Assembly (NCBI GenBank): GCA_035712365.1
Contig: DASTAW010000048.1
Span: 310,001 to 374,000, forward strand
Length of the DNA: 64,000 nt
DNA from: Terriglobia bacterium
GTDB lineage: Bacteria; Acidobacteriota; Terriglobia; UBA7540
Reading direction: 5' to 3'
This document shows, piece by piece, positions 25,588 to 36,027 of this stretch. The position numbers and the translations under genes are program-made. Below the pieces are notes generated by a model. That model did no database searches and was not told the DNA's origin. It worked only from the letters and a program-made list of their open reading frames with translations. Position 1 is the first letter of the stretch; each line of letters starts with the position of its first letter.

Positions 25588-27150
25588 TTACGTTTGGCCG
25601 TAGTGGGGGAGACCAGCGCCACGATCGGCGGTCATTTCCGGCCCCGTGGAACCCTCACGGGCAAACTCGCTGTGACGGCGGCTGTAAGTAAAGTAGATGA
25701 CAAGACCGATGACGAGCCACACCAGAAACCGCAGCCAGGTTTCCACTGGCAGGCTGGCCATCAGGACCAGACAACAGGCCATGGACGCGATGGGAATCAG
25801 GGGCACCCAGGGAACGCGAAAGGAACGGCGGCGGTCCGGCTGGGCTCGGCGCAGCACAAGAACCCCCAGCGACACCAGCAGGAAAGCAAACAGAGTTCCA
25901 ATGTTGGAAAGATCAGCGAGTGTCCCGATGTTGAAAATACCCGCCGGGATAGCGACAAACAGACCCGCTGTCCAGGTGCTGACGTGCGGTGTGCGAAATT
26001 TCCTGTGAACTTTTGAGAAAATCCTCGGCAGCAACCCGTCGCGCGACATGGCAAACCACACGCGGGCCTGTCCGAGCTGAAACACCAGCAGCGAACTGAG
26101 CATGCCCGTGAGCGCGCCGATGGTCACCCAGCGTTCCACGCCAGGAAGCCCGATGGCGGCCAGGGCATTGGCCACCGGGGCCGCGTTTCGCAAGGTCTGC
26201 CAGTTCTGAATTCCGGTAAGCACAATCGCCACCGTGCAATAAAGAACCGTACAGACAACCAGAGAGGCGATGATGCCGAAAGGAACATCCTTCTGCGGAT
26301 TGCGGCACTCTTCAGCGGCGGTGGAGACCGAATCGAAGCCGATATAGGTGAAGAAGACGATGGCCCCGCCCGTCAGCACTCCCTGGAAACCATTGGGCAT
26401 AAAGGGCGCCCAGTTGGAAGGATGTACATGTCCGGAAGCCCAGATGACGAAGATCCCAATGGCGGCGATCTTGACCGCTACCATGAAGTTGTTGGCGCCG
26501 GCGCTTTCCCGGATGCCGATCACCAGAACCACGGTGAGAACCATCACCACCAGGAAGCCCGGCAGGTTGAAATACGACCCACTGAAGTGGAGGGATGAAT
26601 CGAGCATGGGCTCGGAAAGCTGTGCGGGCAGAGAGAGACCCAGGTTATGAAGCAGGCTATCAAAGTAAGCGGAGTAGCCCACCGCCACGGCCATGTTGCT
26701 GACCGCGTATTCCAGGATCAGGTCCCACCCGATGATCCAGGCCACCAGTTCGCCGAGCGTCGCATAGGTGTACGTGTATGCGCTGCCCGCAATCGGAATC
26801 ATGGAAGCCAGTTCCGCGTAGCAGAGTCCTGCCAACCCGCAGGCCACCGCCACCAGGAAGAAAGAAAGGGCGATGGCCGGACCCGCGCCGGGCCGGCCTG
26901 ACATCCCAATTGCGTGCTCCCCGTGAAGAAGGACGCTGAGCAGAGGGGCCTTGAGCAGAGAGTGGGTCTCAAGGCTCTCGCCCGCCGCTGCAGTGCCCGT
27001 CAGCACAAAAATGCCCGCGCCGATAATCGCCCCTACGCCCAGGGCCGTCAGCGACCACGGACCGAGCGTCTTGCGAAGCCGATGCTCAGGCGCATCGGCA
27101 TCCGCAAGCAGTTTTTCAATGCTCTTCGTGCGACGGAATTGTGAGACCAA
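25588..27150 (-). CDS. APC-family amino-acid permease
   Basis: A 520-residue amino-acid/polyamine/organocation transporter with about 12-14 membrane segments. The first helix contains GVGAIIGAGIFVLTGTAAAG, the unwound substrate-binding motif. ATLGELVAWIIGWDLILEYAVSNMAVAVGYSAYF and FFTYIGFDSVSTAAEECRNPQKDVP are typical of the cationic amino acid transporter (CAT/YfnA) group. The start is TTG with AAAGGAG 5 bases upstream. A direct substrate assignment is not possible. Confidence 0.93.
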   Translation of the reverse strand: MVSQFRRTKSIEKLLADADAPEHRLRKTLGPWSLTALGVGAIIGAGIFVLTGTAAAGESLETHSLLKAPLLSVLLHGEHAIGMSGRPGAGPAIALSFFLVAVACGLAGLCYAELASMIPIAGSAYTYTYATLGELVAWIIGWDLILEYAVSNMAVAVGYSAYFDSLLHNLGLSLPAQLSEPMLDSSLHFSGSYFNLPGFLVVMVLTVVLVIGIRESAGANNFMVAVKIAAIGIFVIWASGHVHPSNWAPFMPNGFQGVLTGGAIVFFTYIGFDSVSTAAEECRNPQKDVPFGIIASLVVCTVLYCTVAIVLTGIQNWQTLRNAAPVANALAAIGLPGVERWVTIGALTGMLSSLLVFQLGQARVWFAMSRDGLLPRIFSKVHRKFRTPHVSTWTAGLFVAIPAGIFNIGTLADLSNIGTLFAFLLVSLGVLVLRRAQPDRRRSFRVPWVPLIPIASMACCLVLMASLPVETWLRFLVWLVIGLVIYFTYSRRHSEFAREGSTGPEMTADRGAGLPHYGQT

Positions 27151-27304
27151 AACACTCCTTTAGAAGAAGCATCGGGAAGTGCCGGAGCGGCGGACCATAA
27201 ATCGGATGTTCAGAGCGGCCGGCGTATCCTAAATACAAGCTGCCGCCGGACACCGATGCGGAGGCAGAGATGGCGCGGCACGCCCGCCGCAAGCGACCTT
27301 CTAC

Positions 27305-27460
27305 TTACTTGCGTGTGGCCTGGCCTGGGCCTCTCTTCTTGACCTTGGGTCTGTGCGAGCCGCGCGGCTCAGTCTGCTTGGGTTTGGGAGGCTGTTTCTT
27401 GCGCGCCTCCCGCTTCTTTTTCTTTCGCTCTGCCTTGTCTTTGACTGATTTCGTATTCAC
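27305..27460 (-). CDS. Small Lys/Arg-rich basic protein (51 aa), previously easy to miss
   Basis: A GTG-initiated 51-codon ORF with GGAG 7 bases upstream of the start. It begins 15 bases after the stop of the LolA-like/thioredoxin gene, so it is probably the next gene of that operon. The product is very basic: residues 11-22 read ERKKKKREARKK, followed by PPKPKQTEPRG and VKKRGPGQATRK at the C-terminus. It has no membrane segment or signal. The composition suggests nucleic-acid or ribosome binding or a disordered tail, but I do not recognise a family. Confidence 0.6.
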   Translation of the reverse strand: MNTKSVKDKAERKKKKREARKKQPPKPKQTEPRGSHRPKVKKRGPGQATRK

Positions 27461-27475
27461 CTGTCGTCTCCTGGT

Positions 27476-28774
27476 TCATCTGTGCAGTAGGTTTGCTCCG
27501 CTTATTCCTGAACCTCTTGGCCCCGCCTCCTTGGATCGTGCGGCGTCGACCGCCGCCAGCAGTTTCTGCGGGCCTTCCCATCCCACGATTTCATGAACGA
27601 TGACGCCTTCCTGATCGATTACGAGCACCGTGGGAATAAAGTGTACAGCAAACTTCTTGAAAAGCGTTCGATCCGGGTCAATGAGCGCCGGAAAGCCATA
27701 ATGGTTTTCATGTAGAAAACTTCTGATGGTCGCCGGGTCCTCATCATCGACGGTGAGGACCTCCACGTCCTTGCGCCCCACGAAGATTTCCTGAAGGATC
27801 GGCAACTCGCGCTTACAGGGAGCGCACCACGTCGCCCAAAAGCTCAGGAGCACGACCTTGCCCCGAAAGTCGCTCAGGCTGACGCTGTTCCCTTCGATGT
27901 CATTCAGCGTAAAATTTCCCGCTGAAATTCCCTCAACACCTTGGCCCTCGCCGGGGAGTTCCAGCGCCACAACGCGCCAGGCATTGGCGGGCGGCGCGAA
28001 GGTGAATAAATCCGGAGGGCGCGCGGCATGGGTAGCGATTTCACGGACGCGGATTTCATCATTCACCAGCGTGCGGCTGCCTGAGCTTGCGGGGGCCTGG
28101 GTCCTCTTCTCCCGCAGTACGAGAAAACTCGACCTGCTGATCCACAGTTCGTCCGTCACGCCTTCCAAGCGGATCGCAATCCGGTAGCAGAGGGTCTGCC
28201 TGCCCTTGAACTCAATCTTTTCCTTGTCCTCGAGGGTTGCATTCTTTTCCAGTTGGGCCAGCTCCGCAAAGTGGCCCACCAGAAGCTCGTATGCTTGCTG
28301 AAACACGTCTTCATGGCCGCCAGCGGGCCCCTGCGCGCCGGACCCATCCCTCAGCGCGGGTCCCGCGCGTTGGGTATATTGGTTCTTAACGGGCGCGTAC
28401 TGCCAGGTTGTCTTCCCGTCACTGACGATCAGAACGTCGGGTTCATCGCCGGTCAGCGTCATTCGCGCGCGGCCCTGCCAGTCGCCATCCAGCGAAATTT
28501 CCGAGTGGCGGGAGAAGCCAGAGTGAGCTTGCAGGAAAAAGCTCTCCCGCGTAGCGGCGATGTGGTAATTGTTCAGGTGGCCGTAAACGTAGCCAACCCT
28601 CCGCAGGATTGTGGAGGCGCTGGGCGGCGCGGCCCGCACTGTCGCGGCCGCCACCAGGAAGGCAATCACACAAGCTGAAGCCCCACAAAAGATGCGCACT
28701 CCGATACGGCATTTCCACACGGAAGGTGCGCCGTGCCCGCTTCTCTGTTCATCGGAGGCTGCTTGGTACGCCAT
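27476..28774 (-). CDS. Exported LolA-like domain fused to TlpA/ResA-type thioredoxin
   Basis: A 432-residue exported fusion. After a signal-anchor (VRIFCGASACVIAFLVAAATVRAA region) come about 220 residues resembling LolA/DUF2092 outer-membrane lipoprotein carriers, including FVYGHL-like helix, DGKTTWQYAPVKNQYTQ and VTDELWISRSSFLVLREK. The C-terminal 150 residues are a TlpA/ResA redoxin: NFTLNDIEGNSVSLSDFRGK, the active site FWATWCAPCKRELPIL and FIPTVLVIDQEG with the cis-Pro. It likely reduces disulfides in the envelope while binding a lipid or lipoprotein. GGAAGG precedes ATG 28774. It follows pcrA on the same strand. Confidence 0.82.
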   Translation of the reverse strand: MAYQAASDEQRSGHGAPSVWKCRIGVRIFCGASACVIAFLVAAATVRAAPPSASTILRRVGYVYGHLNNYHIAATRESFFLQAHSGFSRHSEISLDGDWQGRARMTLTGDEPDVLIVSDGKTTWQYAPVKNQYTQRAGPALRDGSGAQGPAGGHEDVFQQAYELLVGHFAELAQLEKNATLEDKEKIEFKGRQTLCYRIAIRLEGVTDELWISRSSFLVLREKRTQAPASSGSRTLVNDEIRVREIATHAARPPDLFTFAPPANAWRVVALELPGEGQGVEGISAGNFTLNDIEGNSVSLSDFRGKVVLLSFWATWCAPCKRELPILQEIFVGRKDVEVLTVDDEDPATIRSFLHENHYGFPALIDPDRTLFKKFAVHFIPTVLVIDQEGVIVHEIVGWEGPQKLLAAVDAARSKEAGPRGSGISGANLLHR

Positions 28775-28806
28775 CGCTTGCCTTCCGCTGCCAATACGCC
28801 ACCGCA

Positions 28807-31044
<2,238 letters not shown>

Positions 31045-31539
31045 TCCGGATTCATCAGGCAGGAAGTTCTCGCGGCGGTCCCCATCGGCGCGGTCCCTGC
31101 GTTTCCCGTTGCTGCCGGGCGCATCGCCATACGGAAGGCCCAGCCAGCAGGGTGCGAAGACTCGATTGTACACGATGACCGCGAAGCAACCAAACTGCGC
31201 AACTTTGAGGGCGCGCAAGACTCACGCTGAAAGCTTGATTCATGCGATCTCCGGAGCCTTGAGACGGTTCGGGAGCCGTGCCGTTTTCAGAGGATGGACC
31301 TGCCTTTTTCCAGTTGCTCGAACTTTGTGAAGCGCCGAAGCGTCTAACAAATAGAAGGGGTTGTCGGATGCCCCTCACGCCACAACTCCGGTGGGGCTGA
31401 CGCCCGAAGATTTGGCGCGCCGCGCTGGGCCGTGCCGGAGGCGCCTACCGGCCCGGCACTGACTTCGACCAGTGTCCCAGCAAGAGGTCTGAAGCGACGG
31501 AACGCTGACACTCAGGGGCCGGCCGTCAACATAATCAGC
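31045..31539. other. Intergenic region between divergent pcrA and SMR-like genes
   Basis: About 495 bases with no convincing gene. It contains an open extension of the pcrA frame to 31218 and should carry promoters for both directions. CTGACA (31505-31510) and CATAAT (31530-31535) precede the small transporter, but the spacing is 19 and the ATG follows 4 bases after the -10, so it is not a good match. No RNA gene was recognised. Confidence 0.3.
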
Positions 31540-31989
31540 ATGGAAAACTCACGCAACGAGCGCCAATCCCAAACTACCGAAAGTCAAAGGCTGGTCTGGA
31601 AGACGGCGATCGTGTGTGCGATTGTAGTCGGCACGAATGTCGCCGGTAATTATGCTCTGGCGCGTGGGCTGCGCCACATCGGGGGCATTGAATCCTGGTC
31701 GCCTCTGCCTTACATCAGGGCCTTCGTTCACTTCTGGATTGCAGCAGGGGTGATCTTGATGGTGATCTGGCTGATCGCGCGCCTCGCATTGCTGAGCTGG
31801 GCTGACCTGAGTTACGTCCTGGTGGTGACTTCGTTTTCGTATGTTCTCTCGGCTGTAGCTGGTGCGGTGGGGCTGAATGAGAACGTGACGTGGATTCACT
31901 GGTTGGGGATTTGCCTCATCACCCTGGGCGTGGCCCTTGTCGCGCGCACGGCGCCCCACACCACCGGCCGTCTGGAGTCTGAGGAATGA
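31540..31989 (+). CDS. Small EamA/SMR-type transporter, subunit 1
   Basis: A 149-residue protein with four hydrophobic segments, the size of half an EamA permease or one SMR subunit. Segments include WKTAIVCAIVVGTNVAGNYALARG, AFVHFWIAAGVILMVIWLIARL, YVLVVTSFSYVLSAVAGAVGL and WLGICLITLGVALVART. The next gene overlaps its stop (ATGA), so the two products probably pair, as in ArnE/ArnF flippase pairs or heterodimeric SMR exporters. Substrate unknown. I start at 31540, as the longer frame upstream is unlikely coding. Confidence 0.75.
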   Translation: MENSRNERQSQTTESQRLVWKTAIVCAIVVGTNVAGNYALARGLRHIGGIESWSPLPYIRAFVHFWIAAGVILMVIWLIARLALLSWADLSYVLVVTSFSYVLSAVAGAVGLNENVTWIHWLGICLITLGVALVARTAPHTTGRLESEE

Positions 31990-32348
31990 CTTTTCTTATG
32001 ATTGCGATTGTGGTGATCGGCGGCACCGCCGGTGACGTACTCTGCAGCGCGGGGATGAAGCGGCAGGGCGAACTCGAAGGTTACGGCCCGGGCAGCATCA
32101 TGCGGATGTGCTGGAGCGCGGCCCGGGACCCGTTTATTCTGGCCGGAATTCCGGCCATGGCCGTCTCATTCTTCGCGCTGATCGCGCTGCTTTCTACTTC
32201 GGCCCTCAGTTTTGCCGTGCCGGTCTCAGCCAGCAGCTATGTGCTCGAGGTCGCCCTGGCCAAGTACTTTCTGAAGGAAGAAGTCCACTGGAAGCGCTGG
32301 GCCGGCGCGGCGCTGGTAACTATCGGCATCGGCCTGCTTTTCATTTGA
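31986..32348 (+). CDS. Small EamA/SMR-type transporter, subunit 2
   Basis: A 120-residue four-helix membrane protein. Segments are FLMIAIVVIGGTAGDVLCSAG, ILAGIPAMAVSFFALIALLST, ALSFAVPVSASSYVLEVALAK and RWAGAALVTIGIGLLFI. The AxPxSASSYVLEVALAKYFLKEE stretch resembles the conserved core of EamA/SMR proteins. It overlaps subunit 1 by four bases, so translation is coupled. The pair might flip an isoprenoid-linked sugar or export a small cation; the sequence does not decide this. Confidence 0.75.
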   Translation: MTFLMIAIVVIGGTAGDVLCSAGMKRQGELEGYGPGSIMRMCWSAARDPFILAGIPAMAVSFFALIALLSTSALSFAVPVSASSYVLEVALAKYFLKEEVHWKRWAGAALVTIGIGLLFI

Positions 32349-32356
32349 GAAGCCGC

Positions 32357-33538
32357 TCAGTAAACGATTGTGAAATTGCCGTCGGGGCGGGTGTAAACAC
32401 TCGGCAGGCCCCAGACGGGTACACCGGCCGCATGGCCTTCGGCGCCGACGGGCTGGCCTAACTTATCGAAGGCTTGCCAGGCGAGTGAACCACCCTTCTT
32501 CCATCCGGTCCCTTCCGTCCACGCCAGCAGCACCTGGCCTCGAGAATTGGCGGCTACGGCGGGATGTTTACGGTCATTGCTTTGGCCGGGAGCGGCGAAT
32601 GAAGAAGAGGATTGGAAGGTCTCTGGATTGATTGTGTCGAAGTACACCTCTCCGGCCTTTTCCCACGCGGCCAGCACCCGCTGTCCCCCGGCACTCAGGT
32701 AGGCCGTACTCATTGGGCAGGCGTTCAGTTGCCAGGACGAAACTTCACTCGTGCGGAACGTGCGCCCGCTGTTCGTAGAGAACAGCAGCGTCATGTTGCG
32801 ATGGATGTCTTCGGCAGCGGCGCGATACAGGACGAACAATGCGCCGCTGCGATCGGCAAAGGCGCGCATTCCACAGCAGCCGCAGGCGCCCAGTGAAGCA
32901 GGCGAAACCGGCCGTTCGCGCGCGAAGGTCTTGCCGTAATCGATCGAACGCGCCAGATAAACGCGCCGGTGAGCTTCACCGGGAGTCGTTCCCGTGGCGT
33001 GCCACACCACGTAGACCTCGCCCTTCGGGCCCGCGGCAACGGAAAGCCCTCCATCGAGACCCTTGGCGTATTGCACCAGATTGCGCTGCGGCGTGAAGCC
33101 TGTACCGGACGGATTGAGGCGCGAGAACAGGAGCGGAGTTGAACCATCCGGTCCTTTGGGGGTTGCCTTCGACGAGCCAAACCAGACGACATCAACTTGC
33201 CCTTTTGGACTAACCGCCATTTGCGGGCCGCGCACCGTGCCCACCGCGAGGGCGCTGGCCGGCTGGCTATTCACCCGAATGGGTTTTGAAAACGCATTCG
33301 CGCCCGGCGCTCGCCGGACGTATTCGATGTTGCCCGCCGATGCGTCGCCCGTGAAGTAAATCATGTGGAGCACGCCGCGCGAATCGATTGCGGTCTGAGG
33401 TTGTATCCCGCCGCCCGGAGTGCGCAGGAGTTCCACCTGGGGCGCTTGCGGCGTCTCCGCGGCTTCCGAGTAAACGAACGCCGCGGCGGCGATCACGGCG
33501 CCAATCGTCAGCAGGATTTTCAGCCGGTGAAGTTTCAT
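32357..33538 (-). CDS. Exported BNR/sialidase-fold beta-propeller protein
   Basis: A 393-residue exported protein predicted to fold as a sialidase-like beta-propeller. The signal is LKILLTIGAVIAAAAFVYSEAA. Repeated blade motifs include YLARSIDYGKTFARERPV and LFSTNSGRTFRTSEVSSW, which are Asp-box-like (SxDxGxTF). I do not see the arginine triad needed for sialidase activity with confidence, so a glycan-binding or structural role is equally likely. An unusual GACGCCGM Cys cluster sits mid-protein. GGAGG is 7 bases before ATG 33538. It is convergent with the SMR pair. Confidence 0.7.
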   Translation of the reverse strand: MKLHRLKILLTIGAVIAAAAFVYSEAAETPQAPQVELLRTPGGGIQPQTAIDSRGVLHMIYFTGDASAGNIEYVRRAPGANAFSKPIRVNSQPASALAVGTVRGPQMAVSPKGQVDVVWFGSSKATPKGPDGSTPLLFSRLNPSGTGFTPQRNLVQYAKGLDGGLSVAAGPKGEVYVVWHATGTTPGEAHRRVYLARSIDYGKTFARERPVSPASLGACGCCGMRAFADRSGALFVLYRAAAEDIHRNMTLLFSTNSGRTFRTSEVSSWQLNACPMSTAYLSAGGQRVLAAWEKAGEVYFDTINPETFQSSSSFAAPGQSNDRKHPAVAANSRGQVLLAWTEGTGWKKGGSLAWQAFDKLGQPVGAEGHAAGVPVWGLPSVYTRPDGNFTIVY

Positions 33539-33555
33539 CAGAGAGCCTCCAGGCG

Positions 33556-34287
33556 CTACTTCTTTTTCGGCGGCTGCGACGGTCGCATTTCGATGCGGCT
33601 GGCGAGCGCCGTCTTCGGGAAGTTGTACAGGTCCACCACGGCCTTGGCGATGTCCTCTCCTGTCAGTTTCCATGAGGTGCTGGACTTGCTTCCCGGAGCG
33701 GCTCCAAAGTCGGTGTCCACACTGCCCGGCATGATGTAGCTGACGCGGATGCCCTCATGCCGAACGTCTTGCATCATGGCTTCGCTGAATCCGTTCAACC
33801 CGAACTTGGAAGCATTGTACGCGCTGCCGCCCGCAAACGGATTCACGCCTGCCAGGCTGGAGACGTTGAAAATGTAACCACCGCCGCGCTTCCGCAACAG
33901 CGGAATGGCTTCCCGGCAACAGTAGAAAACTCCCGAGAGGTTCGTCTGGATGGTTTCGTCCCACTCTTCGGGCGTCAACTGGTCCACGGGTTTGAAATGG
34001 CCCAACCCCGCATTATTGATTAGAATGTCGATCCCGCCGAACTTTTCCGCCGCGCCCTGCACCACTTTGCGGCAGTCCTCGTAGCGGCGCATGTCCGCCG
34101 CGATACCGCCCACCTTGCCCTCAGACTGCTTTCCCAGCGACTCGAGGGCCTTTTTCAGGCGTCCGGCGTTGCGCCCGCAGATGAAAACCTTGGCGCCCTC
34201 GTCCAGCAGCCGCTGCGCGATGCTGTAGCCGATGCCCCGCGTTCCACCCGTTACGATTGCAACTTTGCCTTGAAGATGCTCTCCCAT
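33556..34287 (-). CDS. Short-chain dehydrogenase/reductase
   Basis: A 243-residue classical SDR. The cofactor motif TGGTRGIGYS is at about residue 14, NNAGLGHF at about 90, and the catalytic Ser-Tyr-Lys set at FNVSSLAG and SAYNASKFGL. The Arg in the first basic position after the Gly motif (CGRNAGR) suggests NADP. The C-terminal MRPSQPPKKK is short and basic. AGGAGG lies 5 bases before the ATG. It is upstream of the BNR-type gene with a 17-base gap, so they may be co-transcribed. Substrate unknown. Confidence 0.9.
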   Translation of the reverse strand: MGEHLQGKVAIVTGGTRGIGYSIAQRLLDEGAKVFICGRNAGRLKKALESLGKQSEGKVGGIAADMRRYEDCRKVVQGAAEKFGGIDILINNAGLGHFKPVDQLTPEEWDETIQTNLSGVFYCCREAIPLLRKRGGGYIFNVSSLAGVNPFAGGSAYNASKFGLNGFSEAMMQDVRHEGIRVSYIMPGSVDTDFGAAPGSKSSTSWKLTGEDIAKAVVDLYNFPKTALASRIEMRPSQPPKKK

Positions 34288-34342
34288 TCACGCCTCCTGA
34301 TCCTTCGTTTCATGATAGCACCGTCGCATGCGATACCGCGCC

Positions 34343-34367
34343 GCACACCGGCTTGGGCTTCAACCCA
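34343..34367. repeat. Possible degenerate copy of the palindromic repeat
   Basis: The segment GGCTTGGGCTTCAACCCACGG resembles the GGGCTTCAGCCC core of the repeat at 12896-12947, with changes in both arms. It lies between the SDR and lptE genes. It could be a decayed copy or chance similarity. Confidence 0.3.
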
Positions 34368-34432
34368 CGGATTTTGCGAACCGAGAAAGCGGAAAGCTTC
34401 AGCGGCGGCAGGAAGGGCGCAGCCGCTGACGG

Positions 34433-34966
34433 CTAAAAATTCTCAATGATGTCGGTGACCAGCGTCCGGGCAAAATCCTGCGAGAGGCGTTCGAGGGCTG
34501 GCTGGTCTTCCTCGAACAGCGCCGTGGTGGACTGGCTGACCTGGTACTCCCCGCGAAAGACGTAATTGGGATTGGAGAACAGCACCTTCCTGGTATGGAA
34601 GTCGATCAGTTCGACATCGGCGGTCACCTGGATCTGGAACGTGGTGGCTCGGCCGGTGTTGGGGTCAAAGGTGAGGACACCGGAGTGGACGGCGTTGATG
34701 GTCCCCTTTAGTTCGGCATCGGCGCCCGCCAGATCGGGCGTGATGCGAAAGCTGGTGCGCTGGATGAACTCACGCGTAACGGCGGCGGCGACCTGTTGCT
34801 CGATGCGGAATCGGGTGCTCTTGTTGGCGAACACAGGAACGGCGATGGTCTTGATGTCGGGCGGCAGGCGCGTCGAGGCGCCGGCCACCCGGTAGCCGCA
34901 GGCAACCGTCAGCAGGATGGAGCAGACGGCAAGCGCGGCGGCGATGGCGCGGGAGAGAGGTTTCAT
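34433..34966 (-). CDS. lptE: LPS-assembly lipoprotein LptE
   Basis: A 177-residue outer-membrane lipoprotein. The signal ends with the lipobox LTVACG, and the mature start GYRVAGASTRLPPDIKTIAVPVFANKSTRFRIEQQ is typical of LptE, which plugs the LptD translocon. The remainder is the small alpha/beta fold, ending ALERLSQDFARTLVTDIIENF. Its start overlaps the stop of the Asd-like gene (ATGA). Presence of LptE indicates an LPS-type outer membrane. Confidence 0.9.
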   Translation of the reverse strand: MKPLSRAIAAALAVCSILLTVACGYRVAGASTRLPPDIKTIAVPVFANKSTRFRIEQQVAAAVTREFIQRTSFRITPDLAGADAELKGTINAVHSGVLTFDPNTGRATTFQIQVTADVELIDFHTRKVLFSNPNYVFRGEYQVSQSTTALFEEDQPALERLSQDFARTLVTDIIENF

Positions 34967-36027
34967 TTCAGCAGGTGCAGCGGCTGGCGCTGCCGGTGCA
35001 GCCCCTCCGCAATCAGGACGGCGTTGACGGCCGCAATTCGCATGTTGTCCGCGACGGCCCAGAGCCAGAGCCCCGCGGGATGCGCGGCATCGGGTTGAAT
35101 GGCGTCAACCAGGATATCATTGGAGCCCGCCGCATCGGCCTGCGAGGGGGCCTTCTCGGATGCCCGCCGGATCACCACTGGCGCGCCATCAATCGCCGCA
35201 ACCAGGTCCGAGGGCGGCACGCGTTCCTGGGTCTCAGCATAGAGCGAAACGGCGGTGGAGTAAAACACAGGTGCCTGAATCAGCCGGATTGCGGGCGCCG
35301 GGGCACGGCCGCCGAGGCAGGAATTCAATTCGTTTCGCACGCGCGACTCCAGCCCATCGGCCTTTTCGAACCCGGCTCCCAGGCGCGGCAGCAAATTGAA
35401 GGCAATCTGGGCTCCGAAGGCTTCGCGCGGCATTTTCTGAAAGCTGAGCAGGTTGACCGTCTGCTTCTGGAGTTCGTCAATGGCGCGCGGCCCTATTTCC
35501 GAAGCCGGACTGAAAATTTGCGCCACTGCGCTGCGCAGGCGCAGTCGTGCCGCCAGCCGCAACAGCAGAACGCCCGTGGCCAGCGTCGCCGCGTGCGGAG
35601 CATTAATCACATGGAGGCCCTTGCCGGCGGCAGAGTCGTGAGCGGGGGCGGAAGGTCCCTCGATGAAAGGCGCCCGCAAATCGGCGGTCGCGCCCTGCGA
35701 AACGCTTGAACAAAGATCGATGACGACGCGCGCGCCCTGGGGACCGTTCCGTTCACGGCTGGCTCGCTCCATCCAGGAAGCCAGCCCCGGGTGTTCCGCG
35801 GCGATAAATGCGAAATCAAAACGGGCGGGAACCTCTTCCTGGTGATCCGCTGCGGCACGGCGCCGCCGGCTGAGGTCCACGATGGGCAAACTGGGCTCGC
35901 CGGCTTCTCCGGAAACGGTCACCAGTTTGGCGACGGGGAACTTGCGCTCCTCAATAACTTCCAGGAGCTCTTTACCGAGCAGTGTGGCTGCACCGATAAC
36001 AGCCACATCGTAGCCGGCGGTCTTCAT
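34963..36027 (-). CDS. Aspartate-semialdehyde dehydrogenase-like protein lacking catalytic Cys
   Basis: A 354-residue protein with the ASADH architecture. The N-terminal Rossmann part starts YDVAVIGAATLLGKELLEVIEERKFP, and the dimerisation domain shows SPASEIGPRAIDELQKQT and AFNLLPRLG, matching family positions. However, the catalytic segment usually NPNC(S/T)T reads NAPHAAT, so the thioester Cys is Ala146, and the usual PVxxGHSE reads PVFYSTAV, losing the His. It should therefore be catalytically dead as ASADH, comparable to the E. coli Usg paralogue. It overlaps pssA upstream and lptE downstream by 4 bases, so a role in envelope assembly or a scaffold function is possible. Confidence 0.82.
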   Translation of the reverse strand: MKTAGYDVAVIGAATLLGKELLEVIEERKFPVAKLVTVSGEAGEPSLPIVDLSRRRRAAADHQEEVPARFDFAFIAAEHPGLASWMERASRERNGPQGARVVIDLCSSVSQGATADLRAPFIEGPSAPAHDSAAGKGLHVINAPHAATLATGVLLLRLAARLRLRSAVAQIFSPASEIGPRAIDELQKQTVNLLSFQKMPREAFGAQIAFNLLPRLGAGFEKADGLESRVRNELNSCLGGRAPAPAIRLIQAPVFYSTAVSLYAETQERVPPSDLVAAIDGAPVVIRRASEKAPSQADAAGSNDILVDAIQPDAAHPAGLWLWAVADNMRIAAVNAVLIAEGLHRQRQPLHLLK

